Source: Actinostola sp. cb2023 (lineage: Eukaryota; Cnidaria; Anthozoa; Actiniaria; Actinostolidae). Taken from it: a stretch of DNA of 64,000 bases. The translations under genes were made by a program, and so were the position numbers. A model generated the notes under the pieces. The model made no database searches. It was not told where the DNA came from and worked only from the letters and a program-made list of their open reading frames with translations. The DNA is taken from contig JAUJYZ010000902.1 in NCBI GenBank assembly GCA_033675265.1, positions 62,001 to 126,000 on the forward strand, written 5' to 3'. Positions 35,730-46,423 of this stretch are shown in pieces; position 1 is the first letter of the stretch, and the number at the start of each line of letters is the position of its first letter.

Positions 35730-35813
35730 CCCATGAAATGGAAACTATTGGTACATGTGTAATATATTTAAATGAAAACAAAAGAACATAATGCAATTAG
35801 GGTGTACATATTA

Positions 35814-36122
35814 CCTTATTTGACATTTTAGTGTGTAGTACGGCTGGATATTTTTACGAGTCTGCAGTATTTTGTCGAGCCCGTAGGGTGAGACAAAATA
35901 CAAAGACGAGTAAAAATGTCCAGCCCTACTACACACTAAAATGTCAAATAAGGTATTTATTATCCAACCCTTTTGTGATGCGAAAAAAAATCACTCCTCT
36001 CGTGAAGGATATTTATATAAAAGCGCACGCGAAATAGACGAGTAAAAATATCGCTGGATATTTTTACTCGCTCCAGTCCTACTCGCGCGATATTTTTACT
36101 CGTCTATGTATAGTTGGATAAT
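35814..36122. repeat. Compound foldback repeat
   Basis: CCTTATTTGACATTTTAGTG and its inverse (35936-35955) flank inverted TTTTTACGAGT units. A second nested palindrome (GACGAGTAAAAATATCGC inverted) occupies 36038-36105. Ends GTATTTATTATCCAAC / GTTGGATAATAAT. Confidence 0.65.
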
Positions 36123-37306
36123 AATGATGTGTATTATACTAATAGTGTCTACTGCACAGGTTTATGAAAACCACTCTAGCAGAGAACCTTGTTCAGAATG
36201 ACTGTATTTATTACATATAACACATTACATCAAAAAAACAGTAAAAGTGTGTATTTTATTTCTGGTGGCATTAACTAATGCTAAATAAGTATGTCTACAC
36301 TAAAGATGACAATGCACCTTCTAAGCGCCTTGCTAGAATATCCTTATTTCCAGTAGTACTTAGTCCCCTGACTTGCAGTTCTTTCTTCAATTCTGCTAGC
36401 TTCATTGACCTTGGGTGCATATCATTTGATCTAGATATTTGCTTGGCAGTATGTACATTCATGTGTGTTTCTAAACTAGCTGTATCAGCAAATCTTTGAC
36501 TGCATTTTGAACATATTATTGGCTTAAAAGCCTCAACTACCTGAGATGAAAGCCTACCTATTTCTGAACATTCAGTGATAACTCTACTTAGAATGCATAC
36601 TCTACAACTTTCGTCTTCAATTAGTTTTCCCCTTCCACAGTCACAAAATTCATCACAATTGATATGAGGTGCAATACGGGATTTATAGTGATGTGTACAT
36701 GAAATAGGTACCGGCTGATGTTCAGGTAGGTAAAAAGACCTGACATAACTGGCTCTCATTAACTGCCACCATTTACCTTGCTGTGAAGTTTTAAGTGATC
36801 TATTAGTCAGCAACATATCGTTCTTTATACAAGCATGTTTGGCCTCTTTAGCCTGCATGGAAATAATGCCATAACCTATTTTATAAGTATTGAATAATTT
36901 AGCAGCATGGTAGGGGATAGCATACCCCATTGTCCATACTGTGACATTAACATACGAGGGGAAAAACAAGCTAAAAATATTAAAGTAATGCATGGCATTT
37001 TCTTGTAGTTGATTTAAATAATCAGGACTAGTGCCAATCTTATTTATAAGAGTTCCAAAATTTCTAAGATACTCTGCTATTTTACCTATGGCCAGTCTTC
37101 TTAGCCTTTGTGCAGGAGATTCATTTAAGCACTCAAGATTGTCAATCAGTCTATACGAATAGTTTGCAAGTGCTATCGCTTGGTCTCCAATAAGTCTCAC
37201 AGGCAGCTTGTTATACCTTCGTGATTCGTCCATATAATGTTCCTTGATTGGAGAGACCAAAAAGCCTAGTCCACAACCAAGAGTATTAACACAATTAGCA
37301 CTATTG

Positions 37307-37612
37307 TCCTTTTGGATCATCTCTTCCTCTGGTTGACTTGAGGTGTGCGCAACAGGGGGAGTTTTGACAACAAACTGACCATCGTGTATGCCCGGATTGG
37401 GCATACTGTCCTTTTGGATCATCTCTTCCTCTGGTTGACTTGAGGTGTGCGCAACAGGGAGAGTTTTGACAACAAACTGACCATCGTGCATGCCCGGAGT
37501 GGGCATACTGTCCTTTTGGATCATCTCTTCCTCTGGTTGACTTGAGGTGTGCGCAACAGGGGGAGTTTTGACAACAAACTGACCATCGTGCATGCCCGGA
37601 TTGGGCATACTA
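37307..37612 (-). repeat. Three 102-bp in-frame repeats carrying the element's end sequence
   Basis: Period 102 bp (34 codons). Each unit encodes HDGQFVVKT followed by VAHTSSQPEEEMIQ. Each contains ACAAACTGACCATCGTG (37370, 37472, 37574), identical to the right end of element A. The match to the inverse of the left end is longer still (27 bases). Confidence 0.9.
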
Positions 37613-38964
37613 CTATTTACTTTAGGGGCACTTAAGACTTTTAGAAACTTATCAAAACAACCTCTTTGTACATATTCAGTATAAATTAGATTCAGAACAT
37701 GTTGCCATGAATTGATCTCACAATGCATAGGCTCGGGGCGCTGTCGTTCTGCATAACTTCCAATACGGGCGGGTCCTAGCTGACGAATTCCATTTTCTGA
37801 CATAAACTTCAATACCTTTTGATGCCTTGATTTGTCAGAGACTGTTGTTGGAATCGATTTCTTGTATTGTGTAACTCTCCTAACATTATGTTCTCTGATT
37901 TCTTGAGTATAAGGTTTCCATAAGTCTTGTTCACTCTCTCCAATGCTACCACCAATAGCCGTCATATTGGATTTACTGACATTTGCATATGGTGAGGGGA
38001 ATGTGGCTGCTTGATTAAGTTCGTTATTTGACCAGCTCTGCCAGGCCATGTCAGCACTGGGTTGAAATTCCACAGTACATTGCTTTTCACAAACATGAAA
38101 AATATTTCCCTCAAGTAGCTGCATCTCTCCTGTGTGCTGCTCCCATAGATTGTCAAGAACTATATGTTTTTCATCAAGGCTAACGCAGTGCAGAATGTAA
38201 TGATAATCTCTGCTTCTTACTCGTTCTCCAAAATTCCAAGCTGTTAAACTACCAATGGACATTGTTGATGTACTGTTTTCGGGTGCACCATCATCCGAAA
38301 ATTGATATATGAAGTGGTGCTCATTATCATTAAACCATATCAATTTCTTGTAAAGATATGGTAGTTTTAAGTGTAAGTCCATTATCATAAATACGAGTCC
38401 AGTTACTGTTCTTGAGACTCCTGGTACACCAGGTATCTGGTTTACCTGCCCAATGTCCAGGCTTTTAACAAAGTTGTCAACTTTCTTGTTTGATACATTA
38501 ACATTTGGCATTTTTAGATCTACATCTAAACATTTTACATTCCGTGGCAGCCAAGTTTCTGCATCAGGGTCGAAAACTGAAGTCTGTGTTTTGCAAGCAA
38601 GTCTATACTTTCTCCTCGATAAAAAGTTTTGGTATTTTATCATAACTGCCTGCTTTAGTTCTTCATCTGAGTTCTTGTATTCTTTGGTAGCTTCTCAAAT
38701 AGGCTTTGTAAATATTTACCCCTCTTAAACCCAGCAATCAGCTTGTTAATGGTTTCTTTGCTAGCAGCTGAAGATACATAGTCCCATGCTCCATATATTG
38801 ATCCGTCTGTTCCCCCATGTATAAACTCTAGCGCATTCTTGGTTTCTTGTCGTCTTCTATATCTGAAATAAAAGTATTACTGATATAGGGATAATGATAT
38901 ACAAAGTAACATCACAAAAAAAGTACCCAAATAGATTTTATACAACTGTGGAATGATAAGTCCA

Positions 38965-39450
38965 ATACAATATTCGCGTCCGTCTTGTATAAGATCTACA
39001 ATCACTCGCCTTCGACGGCTGCTAATATTGTATACACCTATTTCAAATAACGTTGTCGCGTTCAAAGCAACAAGCAACAAGCGTCAAGCCAAGACCGAAG
39101 TGAATGCTGGTTTTGTGTTGGCAAATTATTCAAATCAGACCTATTTTCTATGGAACGAATTGTGATACGCAAACAAGCATGTGAAAATGTTCACATTTTG
39201 TATTATTAGTCCTTATAGAAGCAATTGTAATTAAAAAATAATAATTGTCAGCACATAACAAGCATTCACTTCGGTCTTGGCTTGACGCTTTGAACGCAAC
39301 GTTATTTGAAATAGGTGTGTATATTACATGTACATATATACCTATTGTGATAATAGAATTAACATCTGTCACCATGCTATATGTCGCCTTCGGCTAGTTG
39401 TGAATTGTATATCTTATACAACACGGCCGCTCATATTGTATCTATTACAT
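38965..39450. mobile_element. MITE filling the second intron of the element A large gene
   Basis: A near-palindrome: TTGTATAAGATCTACAATCAC...TATTTCAAATAACGTTG (38990-39065) is mirrored at 39297-39425. Adjacent to it, about 30 bp of exon 2 sequence (TAGAATTAACATCTGTCACC, 39355) is duplicated from 39481. Element B lacks this intron. Confidence 0.65.
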
Positions 39451-40215
39451 ATACCTATTGTAATGTTGCTAACCTTGTACTAGAATTAACATCCGTCACC
39501 ATGCTATATGTTGTGCTTGTATTTTCTCGCCTTACTTTGGCATAGCCTTTCTGTTCTAGTAGTCCTTTTTGCTTTGCATACTGTTCAGTAACTTCTTTTA
39601 AGCACTCTTCCTGGTCTCTAAGCTCCCTATGTTTCTCTTCTAAGGATTTGTTTGCCTCATCTAGCTGAATGTGTGCCTCATCTGCCTCTACTTTACACTT
39701 GCTCAATTGTTGTTCTGGTAAAATATTACAAAAGAGCACAATTGCCGTCATGGTAACCCCCCCACCCCTGTACAAAATAGCATATATGTACATGTACACT
39801 GTAAATTCTAAATAACAGTAAGCTTAACTACATACATTGTACACTGATTTAGTCAAGGGGAGTACTAAATTTTGTAGTTTATATGATTACACAACTTCTC
39901 GTCATCATGTTTATAGACAATAGCTAATATAGTCTTAACTACCTACTTTACTAACTACCAAGCTTACTTACCAACTTCATTCAGACATGCCTTCTTGGTG
40001 CTCAATTGTTCTTGCACGTCTTTCAGCTCTCTCTTCCTCTTTAATCCACAATAAGTCGCCGAGCTTTGCCAAAATTGATGAAAGTTTTTCTTCACATCAC
40101 AACGACCAGAGTGATGATTGGTTTTACTACACCTCCGGCTCTTTCCACACAATTGTTTCACGCTATTACAAAGACGAAAGCCACGCGTTTGCAAAATCAA
40201 AATGGCGGACGACAA

Positions 40216-40785
40216 GAATCTCGAATGAGCAAAACAGATTTAGTTTAAAACGCTTGCATTTACCACTTTTCTTCTTCTTTATCACCATCACTCGACTTCA
40301 TGATAATCCTTATTCATCTTCAATTGTGCAAGTAGCGATAAATACAATAAATAAGCTGAAAATAGAGTATTTCCCGCGCGAAAAGACAAATTTCACTCAA
40401 ATAAATTATTTTGAGCATATAAATGAATCCTCACGGGGGTACCCCGAAATGGAAATTGTTAACGTATTATAATACTACCCCCTCTACCCTGAAGACCAAA
40501 GCTATAGCCTCGATCTGATTATTTAAACCCGATTATTTGCGTTTCAGTGGACCATAATGGACAGTGATTTTATTGTAAAAAATGCACAATGACATCGCAA
40601 AAATATGTAAAATACAAAGAATGAAGATGTATCTTGTAGAATAGCAATCTAAATTGCAATAAAACTGCTGAGATCATGAAAAATAGAGGCGTTAATATAA
40701 CGGGTCTGATTTGACGCGCCAGTAATCAGCTGACAATAGATCGTTTTACCACGTGACCAAGTCGGAGGTCTGGGAGCAAATTGAC
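40216..40785. promoter_or_regulatory. Probable 5' region of the element A large gene
   Basis: Non-coding sequence of about 570 bp between the ORF1 start and the right end. The corresponding region in element B is about 600 bp. No TATA box or other promoter element can be assigned with confidence. Confidence 0.3.
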
Positions 40786-40942
40786 TACAAACTGACCATC
40801 GTGTTGCGTAACTCAGTAGAGCATACATACGTAATTAGCTTCAACACTCACACTCCTAGCTGACAGCTGCATGGCGAAGCACATTTCGATTACCTTGCAA
40901 GAAACGATTTCACAAACTCAATAAAATTACGATCGAGTTTAA

Positions 40943-41500
40943 AGGGGGACTAGTACGTAAATCGTTCAAAGTTTGATTTAGCTGAAACTTCACTGAAATA
41001 ATCTCAAAGACCCATACAATCACTGGTTAATTTTTTTCTCAAAAATTCCAATGGGAAGTAATACATTTTAATGAATCTTTAGAGGTGTCAGTGACGTCAC
41101 TTACTCAACCCAAACAATCATCACGGCTTCGCTCCATACATTTCCTCATGTTTAATGTCTTGAATTATTTTATTTCTATGAAGCTAAACGTTTGTGTGAA
41201 GGAGTTTTCTTACCCTATATGTGCTTAGGATTGATTGTTTGACTAGTTTTCTTCAGTGCAGAGCTGTGATCTGAACAAACCGTTCAGATATTTTGATCAC
41301 AAAATACAAAGAAATGTATGGAGCTGAGTTTGGGTTGAGTAAGTGACGTCACTGACACCTCTAAAGATTCATAAAAATGTATTACTTCCCATTGGAATTT
41401 TTGAGAAAAAAATTAACCAGTGATTGTATGTGTCTTTGAGATTATTTCAGTGAAGTTTCAGCTAAATCAAATTTTGAACGATTTACGTACTAGTCCCCCT
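40943..41500. mobile_element. TTAA MITE with 168-bp inverted repeats
   Basis: Starts AGGGGGACTAGTACGTAAAT and ends with the inverse. Arms (40943-41110, 41333-41500) are nearly identical, flanked by TTAA at 40939-40942 and 41501-41504. Non-coding. Confidence 0.85.
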
Positions 41501-41717
41501 TTAAGCCACAGACATCTGTTAGAAATACACTTTCAGACAGAATTGCAAGGCCAAAAAGTATTCTCTAGGATATTTGCATATTTACTAAGCAGTATTAATG
41601 AACGACTCGACTGGCTCGAGCAAGGGAGCACGGCAAAATCCTTTTTGAATGCTGCTGGTGATCGTTACGTACGTCTGCCATCTTGAATTTCGTTGATAAG
41701 CTGCTGACCACAACTTC

Positions 41718-41727
41718 TGTATACTCA

Positions 41728-41758
<31 letters not shown>

Positions 41759-41797
41759 GCGCATGCGCTATGGTGACCACTTGCACATTTGGCGTAG
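41718..41797 (+). ncRNA. U6 snRNA-derived fragment
   Basis: Contains ATTGGAACGATACAGAGAAG followed by ATTAGCATG, the invariant core of spliceosomal U6 RNA including the ACAGAGA box, preceded by a TATACTCAAAA segment like U6. After GCATG it departs from U6 (GCGCATGCGCTATGGTGACC). The 5' stem and 3' tail are missing, so it is a pseudogene or a captured piece, not a working U6 gene. Confidence 0.75.
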
Positions 41798-41855
41798 AAA
41801 CACAAAAATAACCGTCTGTAATCTTAGACTTGGGCCTTCCACAGGAAGCCCAAGT

Positions 41856-42150
41856 AAATAGTGAACTCTTTAGTAGTTACAAGCACCATGTGACTCTTAA
41901 AGGCTTTTAAAATTGGGACTGCCCCATGGTGTAACATTCATAAGCCAACTCTATACAGGCTCAATATCAGATAGAGAGATAATCATCCGCAGTGGTTTTT
42001 TGGATCTTGACTTCGACAATGGGGATATAATTATGGCAGATAAAGGTTTTACCATCGATGACCTGTTGCCAAGAGAAGTGTCACTAAATTTACTTCATTT
42101 CTTTGCTCAAATTCACAAATGTCAACTGAAGATGTTTTAAAGACTCAATA
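41856..42150 (+). pseudogene. THAP / DDE_Tnp_4 transposase, 3' part
   Basis: Resumes the frame cut at 33545: NSELFSSYKHHVTLKGF, then GVTFISQLYTGSISDREI, GFLDLDFDNGDIIMADKGF (second catalytic Asp) and STEDVLKTQ. The final catalytic Glu region (usually HVERA) is not recognisable. TAA and frame changes occur near 41910, 42100 and 42149. It is the same family as, and lies directly in line with, 32605-33545. Confidence 0.75.
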
Positions 42151-42199
42151 AATTGCATGTAGGGATGCATATATGGGATGGAGCTGTTTCTCTCAGCTT

Positions 42200-42600
42200 G
42201 CACAGGAAACAATATCAGATTCCCAATTGAGAAATTGTGGAAAATAAATGGGAACATTTCCCATTACTGGGAAACGAATGGGAAAATCCAAATCCTGAAT
42301 TGGGAAAATTGTGGGAATTTGTCTGATATTTTTTTCATGAACAATTATTTCCCAAAGTCGGGATAACAATGGGGATATTTTCCTAACATAAACTCACACT
42401 TAGGAATTGAATGGGATTTTTCTCAACACAACACCAAACATGGGAATTGAATAAAAAGGTTTTCCCATCAGAATCCCAAACTTGGGAATTGAATGGGGAT
42501 GTTTTGCCAGCTAAACCCCTAAATTGGGAATGGAATGGGAATGCATTCCCAACTGAAACCCAAACTTGGGATTTGAATGGAGAACTTGCCTGCTAAAACG
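42200..42600. repeat. Degenerate tandem repeat, TTGGGAAT(T/G)GAATGGG
   Basis: TTGGGAATTGAATGGG-type units recur about every 50 bp with CCCAAACTTGGGA spacers. Imperfect and non-coding. Confidence 0.6.
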
Positions 42601-43167
42601 ACTTCTGGAGCGTGATAGGATGGAGAAATAATCTCATTAAGGTTTGAAAAGAAGACTGCTCGCACAAGGTAACATACCAAAACTTCCGTTTTTTTCAAAC
42701 AAAACCCGGACATGTCTTTTGACATTCAGGATTTCTCTGTCATCTACTCGGCAATGTCAGTGGATATTCCGATCTCCGATAGATATTCAAACCCTGTCGG
42801 CAACTGTGCAAAAACATCGCTTCGATATTCTATGAACGTCTGACTATGAACTGTTCACGGAATGACTGAGGTGCATAAATATATTGTAAACAACTTTGAT
42901 CTCTTGGATGTTCATCTTTCAACAGTCCTTTCATTAGCTGTCAACACTGACTTTTGCCCACGGCGTCCGTTTGAATGGATGAAAATATGGCTGATCTCTG
43001 ATTGGCCCTATTTGTTTGTGGCGGAAAAATAGGGTCAATCAGAAGCGTATCACGCCCATAAGTCGTTTTAGCAAGCAAGTTCTCCAGCGGTTCTCTGGCG
43101 GGGCGATGTTTCATCCAAGCCCGCGCCGAAGAGCACCGATGGATTCTCGAGCATGACATGTACTTAC
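42601..43167. other. Spacer, nothing recognised
   Basis: No convincing coding sequence. The minus-strand donor of the Tnp2-like gene at 43167 opens into this region, so part of it may be intron. Confidence 0.35.
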
Positions 43168-43788
43168 TGATTGTAAATTAACTTTTCCAGCCTTCCTCTT
43201 TATGTCCTCCTCTAGTGGTTTTAAGAATTCACGCCTTGACTCTGATTGAGCAAACGTTGCTTCAATGCCTTTGCAATTGTGTGACTTTTTCACATATTGT
43301 TTAACTGCCCTCTCATACACTGCACACCAGTAGTTATCAGGTGCCGAGAAGTTGATAACGTCATCATGAATGTGGACTAGGTTGTGTATTGATATAGTGC
43401 ACATTTCCAAACCTTGGATTTCTTCAATTAGTATATTGAGTCTCCAGGCCAACTTTCTGTGAAGTTCAATCATATTCTCATCCCATGCCTTTCTATCACC
43501 ATAAAAGTGTATCTCTGTGAGCCTCGAGACAAGTGACTTGATTTCAGATTCTTTGTTGTTGGTTATTTTGTCCATGAATATGCAGTCAGCCATTGGAAAG
43601 AAAAACTTTTAAGTCCCTCAGCGTTCCACTGTCCCAGTCCTTTGCAGTGACAGATTGCACAGGGAATTACTCCATCTTTGAGGTCCTGGATCCAAGGGAA
43701 GTTTTCTACTTTTTCATCAAAGTACGACTGGTGAACAAGTTTCAATTCAAGAAGTCTTTCCAGCTGGTTTTTCACCACATTAAGACAG
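43168..43788 (-). pseudogene. Tnp2-like (CACTA-type) transposase, 3' part
   Basis: Continues from 46424 after the Harbinger insertion: CLNVVKNQLERLLELKLVHQ, IPCAICHCKGLGQWNAEG, then LHRKLAWRLNILIEEIQGL and HNLVHIHDDVINFSAPDNYW followed by CAVYERAVKQYVKK. The latter resembles the domain that follows Tnp2 in CACTA transposases (H-I-x-D-D-I...F-G-P...W-C...E-R). It ends at a GTAAGTAC donor at 43167. A frame change near 43580 breaks it. Confidence 0.6.
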
Positions 43789-43860
43789 ATAGGGGCAGGT
43801 CGCACTGAACAAAATTATGTTTATTTTACCGAAAAATCTGTCAACACCTACTCTTTTCTA

Positions 43861-44910
43861 GTGCGACCCAATTGTAAGCATTTGCAAAAAAATTGTTGGA
43901 ATGCAACAAAATCTCAAAGCTACCGACAATTAAAATTGTTAAGCTCTGGACCTCGACAAACTGCCGTAAAACATTACAAACCTGTCATTATGTCATTCAT
44001 GCGTTTTTCTGAAGATTACCAGTCTCAAAGCATGCCCAAACATCGAGTCAATTCTGTGCGAAAGGTCAAGATGGATCCCTCGTGGCCTTATCAAAACCTT
44101 TCACGATTTACTGGTTACGCACATTCTCAACCGATTCCTCACTCATGGCCTACTATACTTCCTGCTCCTGGATACAATAGCCAACCAGGTGCAAGCCAAA
44201 CTGCAGCATCATCAAGCACAGAAACTAAAAAGTACGACAAATGGACGCACGATCAACAAAAATTACTTGTTCAATTGTGGGTCGACAAACAAGACCAGCT
44301 CAACAGCAAAGATTCACGAAATGCGTAGAGGGATATCGCTGAAACCATCAGTAAGAAAATTGAAATTACAAAGCCTGTAGATAAATGCACTAGGAAAATC
44401 AAATATCTTATTGACCTCTACAAAGATAGGAAAAATTGGAACAAAAATCGGTCTGGAGGATGCTTGAGAAAGTCTCCATTCTATGATGAAATAGATGCCG
44501 TTCTCGGATGCCGGGACGTGGTTACGCTAAAGCACGTGCAAGAAGTAGGAGATGGCAGAGACGACAACACTAGTAGCAACAGCGCCAGTAGTGCTTCGAA
44601 TTCAACAGCCTGTTCAAATGAGAGTGATCAGTCGAGCACTAAAGAAGGCAGCAGTAAAGAAACGTCGCCCAAAGAAAGAAGGATGGAGAGAAAGAAGTCC
44701 AACAAGAGAAAGAGAAGCCTGAACGACGATAGCGATGCAGAAGAAGATGATGAATTTAAGAAAGCCATGGTTGCTATGAAAGAACAGGGAGACAGAGTTG
44801 CCAGTTCTATGGAGAAAATGCAAGAAATTCAGACGCAGCAAATGCAGCTAATGAATCAGTTTTTGGGGAATTTCCTTCAGATGGCAGCTAAAGACAAGTC
44901 AACTCAGTGA
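43861..44910 (+). pseudogene. Harbinger Myb/SANT-like DNA-binding protein
   Basis: One frame from 43861 to a TGA at 44908, broken only by a TAG at 44326-44328. In the conserved sequence KDSRNA*RDIAETISKKI the family normally has Trp, so a TGG to TAG change is likely. The likely start is ATG 44070 (MDPSWPYQNLS). The Myb/SANT-like domain (KYDKWTHDQQKLLVQLW to FYDEIDAVLG, 44232-44510) binds the transposon ends and helps the nuclease enter the nucleus in known Harbinger systems. A Ser/Lys-rich linker and a Gln-rich helix (EKMQEIQTQQMQLMNQFLGN) follow. Confidence 0.8.
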
Positions 44911-45168
44911 TCAGAGAAAAAGAAACACATAATATTTTCCTTTAAGTATTTTAATAGTAGCAATCTGCAAACTATGAACGTTTGTTTCCATTTTGTGATC
45001 TCAGTTATATCAAATGATTATAATGAACGAAATTATTTAAATCGACTAAAATATATTTGCCGCATGAACCAATATATGTACATTGAATTGTTTGAAATAC
45101 CTTGAATTATAAAGTTAATTTAGTATACTGAACTTGTTCAATCATTTACAAGGTAGCAATAAAGTCTT

Positions 45169-46236
45169 TTAATACCTCTCTAATGGTATCCCCATCGTCC
45201 ATGACATTGTTATTGTAATCATTATCATTATCATGGTCGTCATCGTCATGTGAAGAACTGCACTTGCAATGGAGCTCTTTATTGCAAAGTTAACATTGCT
45301 GTCTAGCCTTTTCCCTAGAATTCTCCAACGACTTTTCAAAATCCCAAAAGCACACTCTATAGAGACCCGAGCAGCGGACAATTCTTTATTGAATTCAACT
45401 CTAGTCGCCTCTGGAAATGGTTTTTGTAGCCATGGCCCTAAAGGATAAGCGCTATCACCGACAAGGTACGGTCGAATCGTGTTGTTTCCAATCTCAACTA
45501 CTGGGTTATTTAGTACATCATTATTCTCTGCCCTCCTGTACAAAGAACTGTTTCTAAGTACCCAGGCATCGTGCAAGCTTCCAGGAAATCCAGCTGAGAA
45601 GTCGAGAATTAACTTATTGCCGTCCGCAACTGCCTGCACAATAAAGTCGTATTGGTGATAGCGACTGAAATAATCGGCAGTACTTTCAAGGGGTGATTTT
45701 ATTATGATGTGAGTCCCATCAATTGCTCCAACGATGTTCGGTAGGTCTGTTAAATGGGAGAATGTATCAATACAAGCTCTTGTATCCGCTTCATCCGTAG
45801 GAAATTTTATGTATTGATTTCGTAGCTCATATAATGCTTCGGTGACATCTTGAACGGCCTCTATAACTGTGCTTTTTCCAACACCAAATGTAGCTCGAAT
45901 TGTTATATATGAATTCCCGTGTGCAAGACGATATAACCCAATTACCAGTACTTTCTCTGCAGGAATACATTTGCGCAATACTGTATCCTGTCTAGAAACC
46001 CAAGGGTTCAGGATATTTAAAAGAACTTCAAACGTGTCTCTGTACATCCGTAGTTGGCTACGAAAGTAATTTCCCGGTATTCTCCGATTGTGATAATGGG
46101 TTTCAAACCAAGATTCTACTGTAACATCCACCGATATGGATTGTATCGTCGGTTTCGTCTCACCTTGCAACTGAAACTGAAGAAAACATAAAAGATAGAA
46201 GACTCCAATAAAGCCTAGTATTCTGTTATGATCCAT
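45169..46236 (-). pseudogene. Harbinger DDE nuclease (HARBI1-like)
   Basis: Start at ATG 46236 (MDHNRILGFIGVFYLL); the longer ORF upstream reads through the terminal repeat. DDE_Tnp_4 motifs: AIDGTHIIIKSPL (first Asp), YLVGDSAYPLGPW (second Asp) and SIECAFGILKSRWRIL (Glu). About 355 aa, the usual HARBI1 length. The last ~25 codons are out of frame: a normal acidic tail (DDGDTIREVLKDFIATL) is readable in another frame to about 45130, so a base was lost near 45250. The catalytic triad is intact. It cuts and pastes the element together with the Myb-like partner. Confidence 0.85.
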
Positions 46237-46423
46237 TTTCTTAAGACCGGAAAGAGTGAAACGAAGTGCATGCTTAACTTTAAGTCGATTGACAGAATGA
46301 TGACACATGCTGTTCACCCTGTGCGACCTCAAATTCAAAATCAATTTTTTGTCCAGACAATTTTTGTAGACGATTTTTGTCAAAACAAACCTAATTTTAT
46401 CTTCTAGTGCGACCTGCCCCATA

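Larger units (their letters stand above)
36295..40215 (-). pseudogene. Element A large protein (putative transposase, ORF1)
   Basis: Three exons fit: 40215-39972, 39714-39474 and 38862-36295, with good splice sites and continuing phase (VNSST|R). Together they encode about 1017 aa once a single missing base near 38692 is allowed for. Exon 1 has a Cys/His motif (CGKSRRCSKTNHHSGRC) and exon 2 a coiled coil. Exon 3 carries the core (FSDDGAPEN, PMHCEINSWQH, IKEHYMDESRRYNKLP), a CDCGRGK cysteine cluster, a C2H2 finger (CSKCSQRFADTASLETHMNVH) and a C-terminal SAP domain (LAELKKELQVRGLSTTG). Acidic/His residues in the core could form a nuclease site, but no known transposase signature is certain. 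It is homologous throughout to 52573-56503. Confidence 0.75.
33692..40803. mobile_element. Element A: two-gene transposon with CACGATGG ends
   Basis: The ends are CACGATGGTCAGTTTGT (33692-33708) and its exact inverse (40787-40803), extending to 23 bp with one mismatch. They are flanked by TTG at 33689-33691 and 40804-40806 (3-bp duplication). Two convergent genes fill it: a 235-aa ORF (+, 33777) starting 85 bp inside the left end, and a ~1000-aa zinc-finger/SAP gene (-, from 40215). Element B shares both genes, their order and the end motif. CAC-initial ends and 3-bp duplications recall CACTA/CMC elements (inference). Confidence 0.75.
33569..41855. mobile_element. Outer insertion splitting the THAP/DDE gene, ends ACTTGGGCTTC
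   Basis: The transposase breaks between 33545 and about 41856. The inserted block has short inverted ends ACTTGGGCTTC (33569-33579) and GAAGCCCAAGT (41845-41855). Inside are element A, a TTAA MITE and a U6-like segment. No clear target duplication is seen, and the 20-odd bases between 33546 and 33568 are unexplained. I therefore regard this as a plausible outer element or the end result of several insertions. Confidence 0.35.
43792..46420. mobile_element. Complete PIF/Harbinger transposon
   Basis: Perfect 15-bp inverted ends GGGGCAGGTCGCACT, flanked by ATA at 43789-43791 and 46421-46423 (3-bp duplication as in Harbinger). It carries the two expected genes in convergent orientation: a Myb/SANT-like protein (+) and a DDE nuclease (-). 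2,629 bp. Removing it with one ATA restores the frame of the Tnp2-like gene it interrupts. Confidence 0.92.

Noticed and set aside
37307..37612. CRISPR-like array (regular 102-bp repeats)
   Set aside because: The repeats are contiguous coding units without spacers, in a eukaryotic gene.
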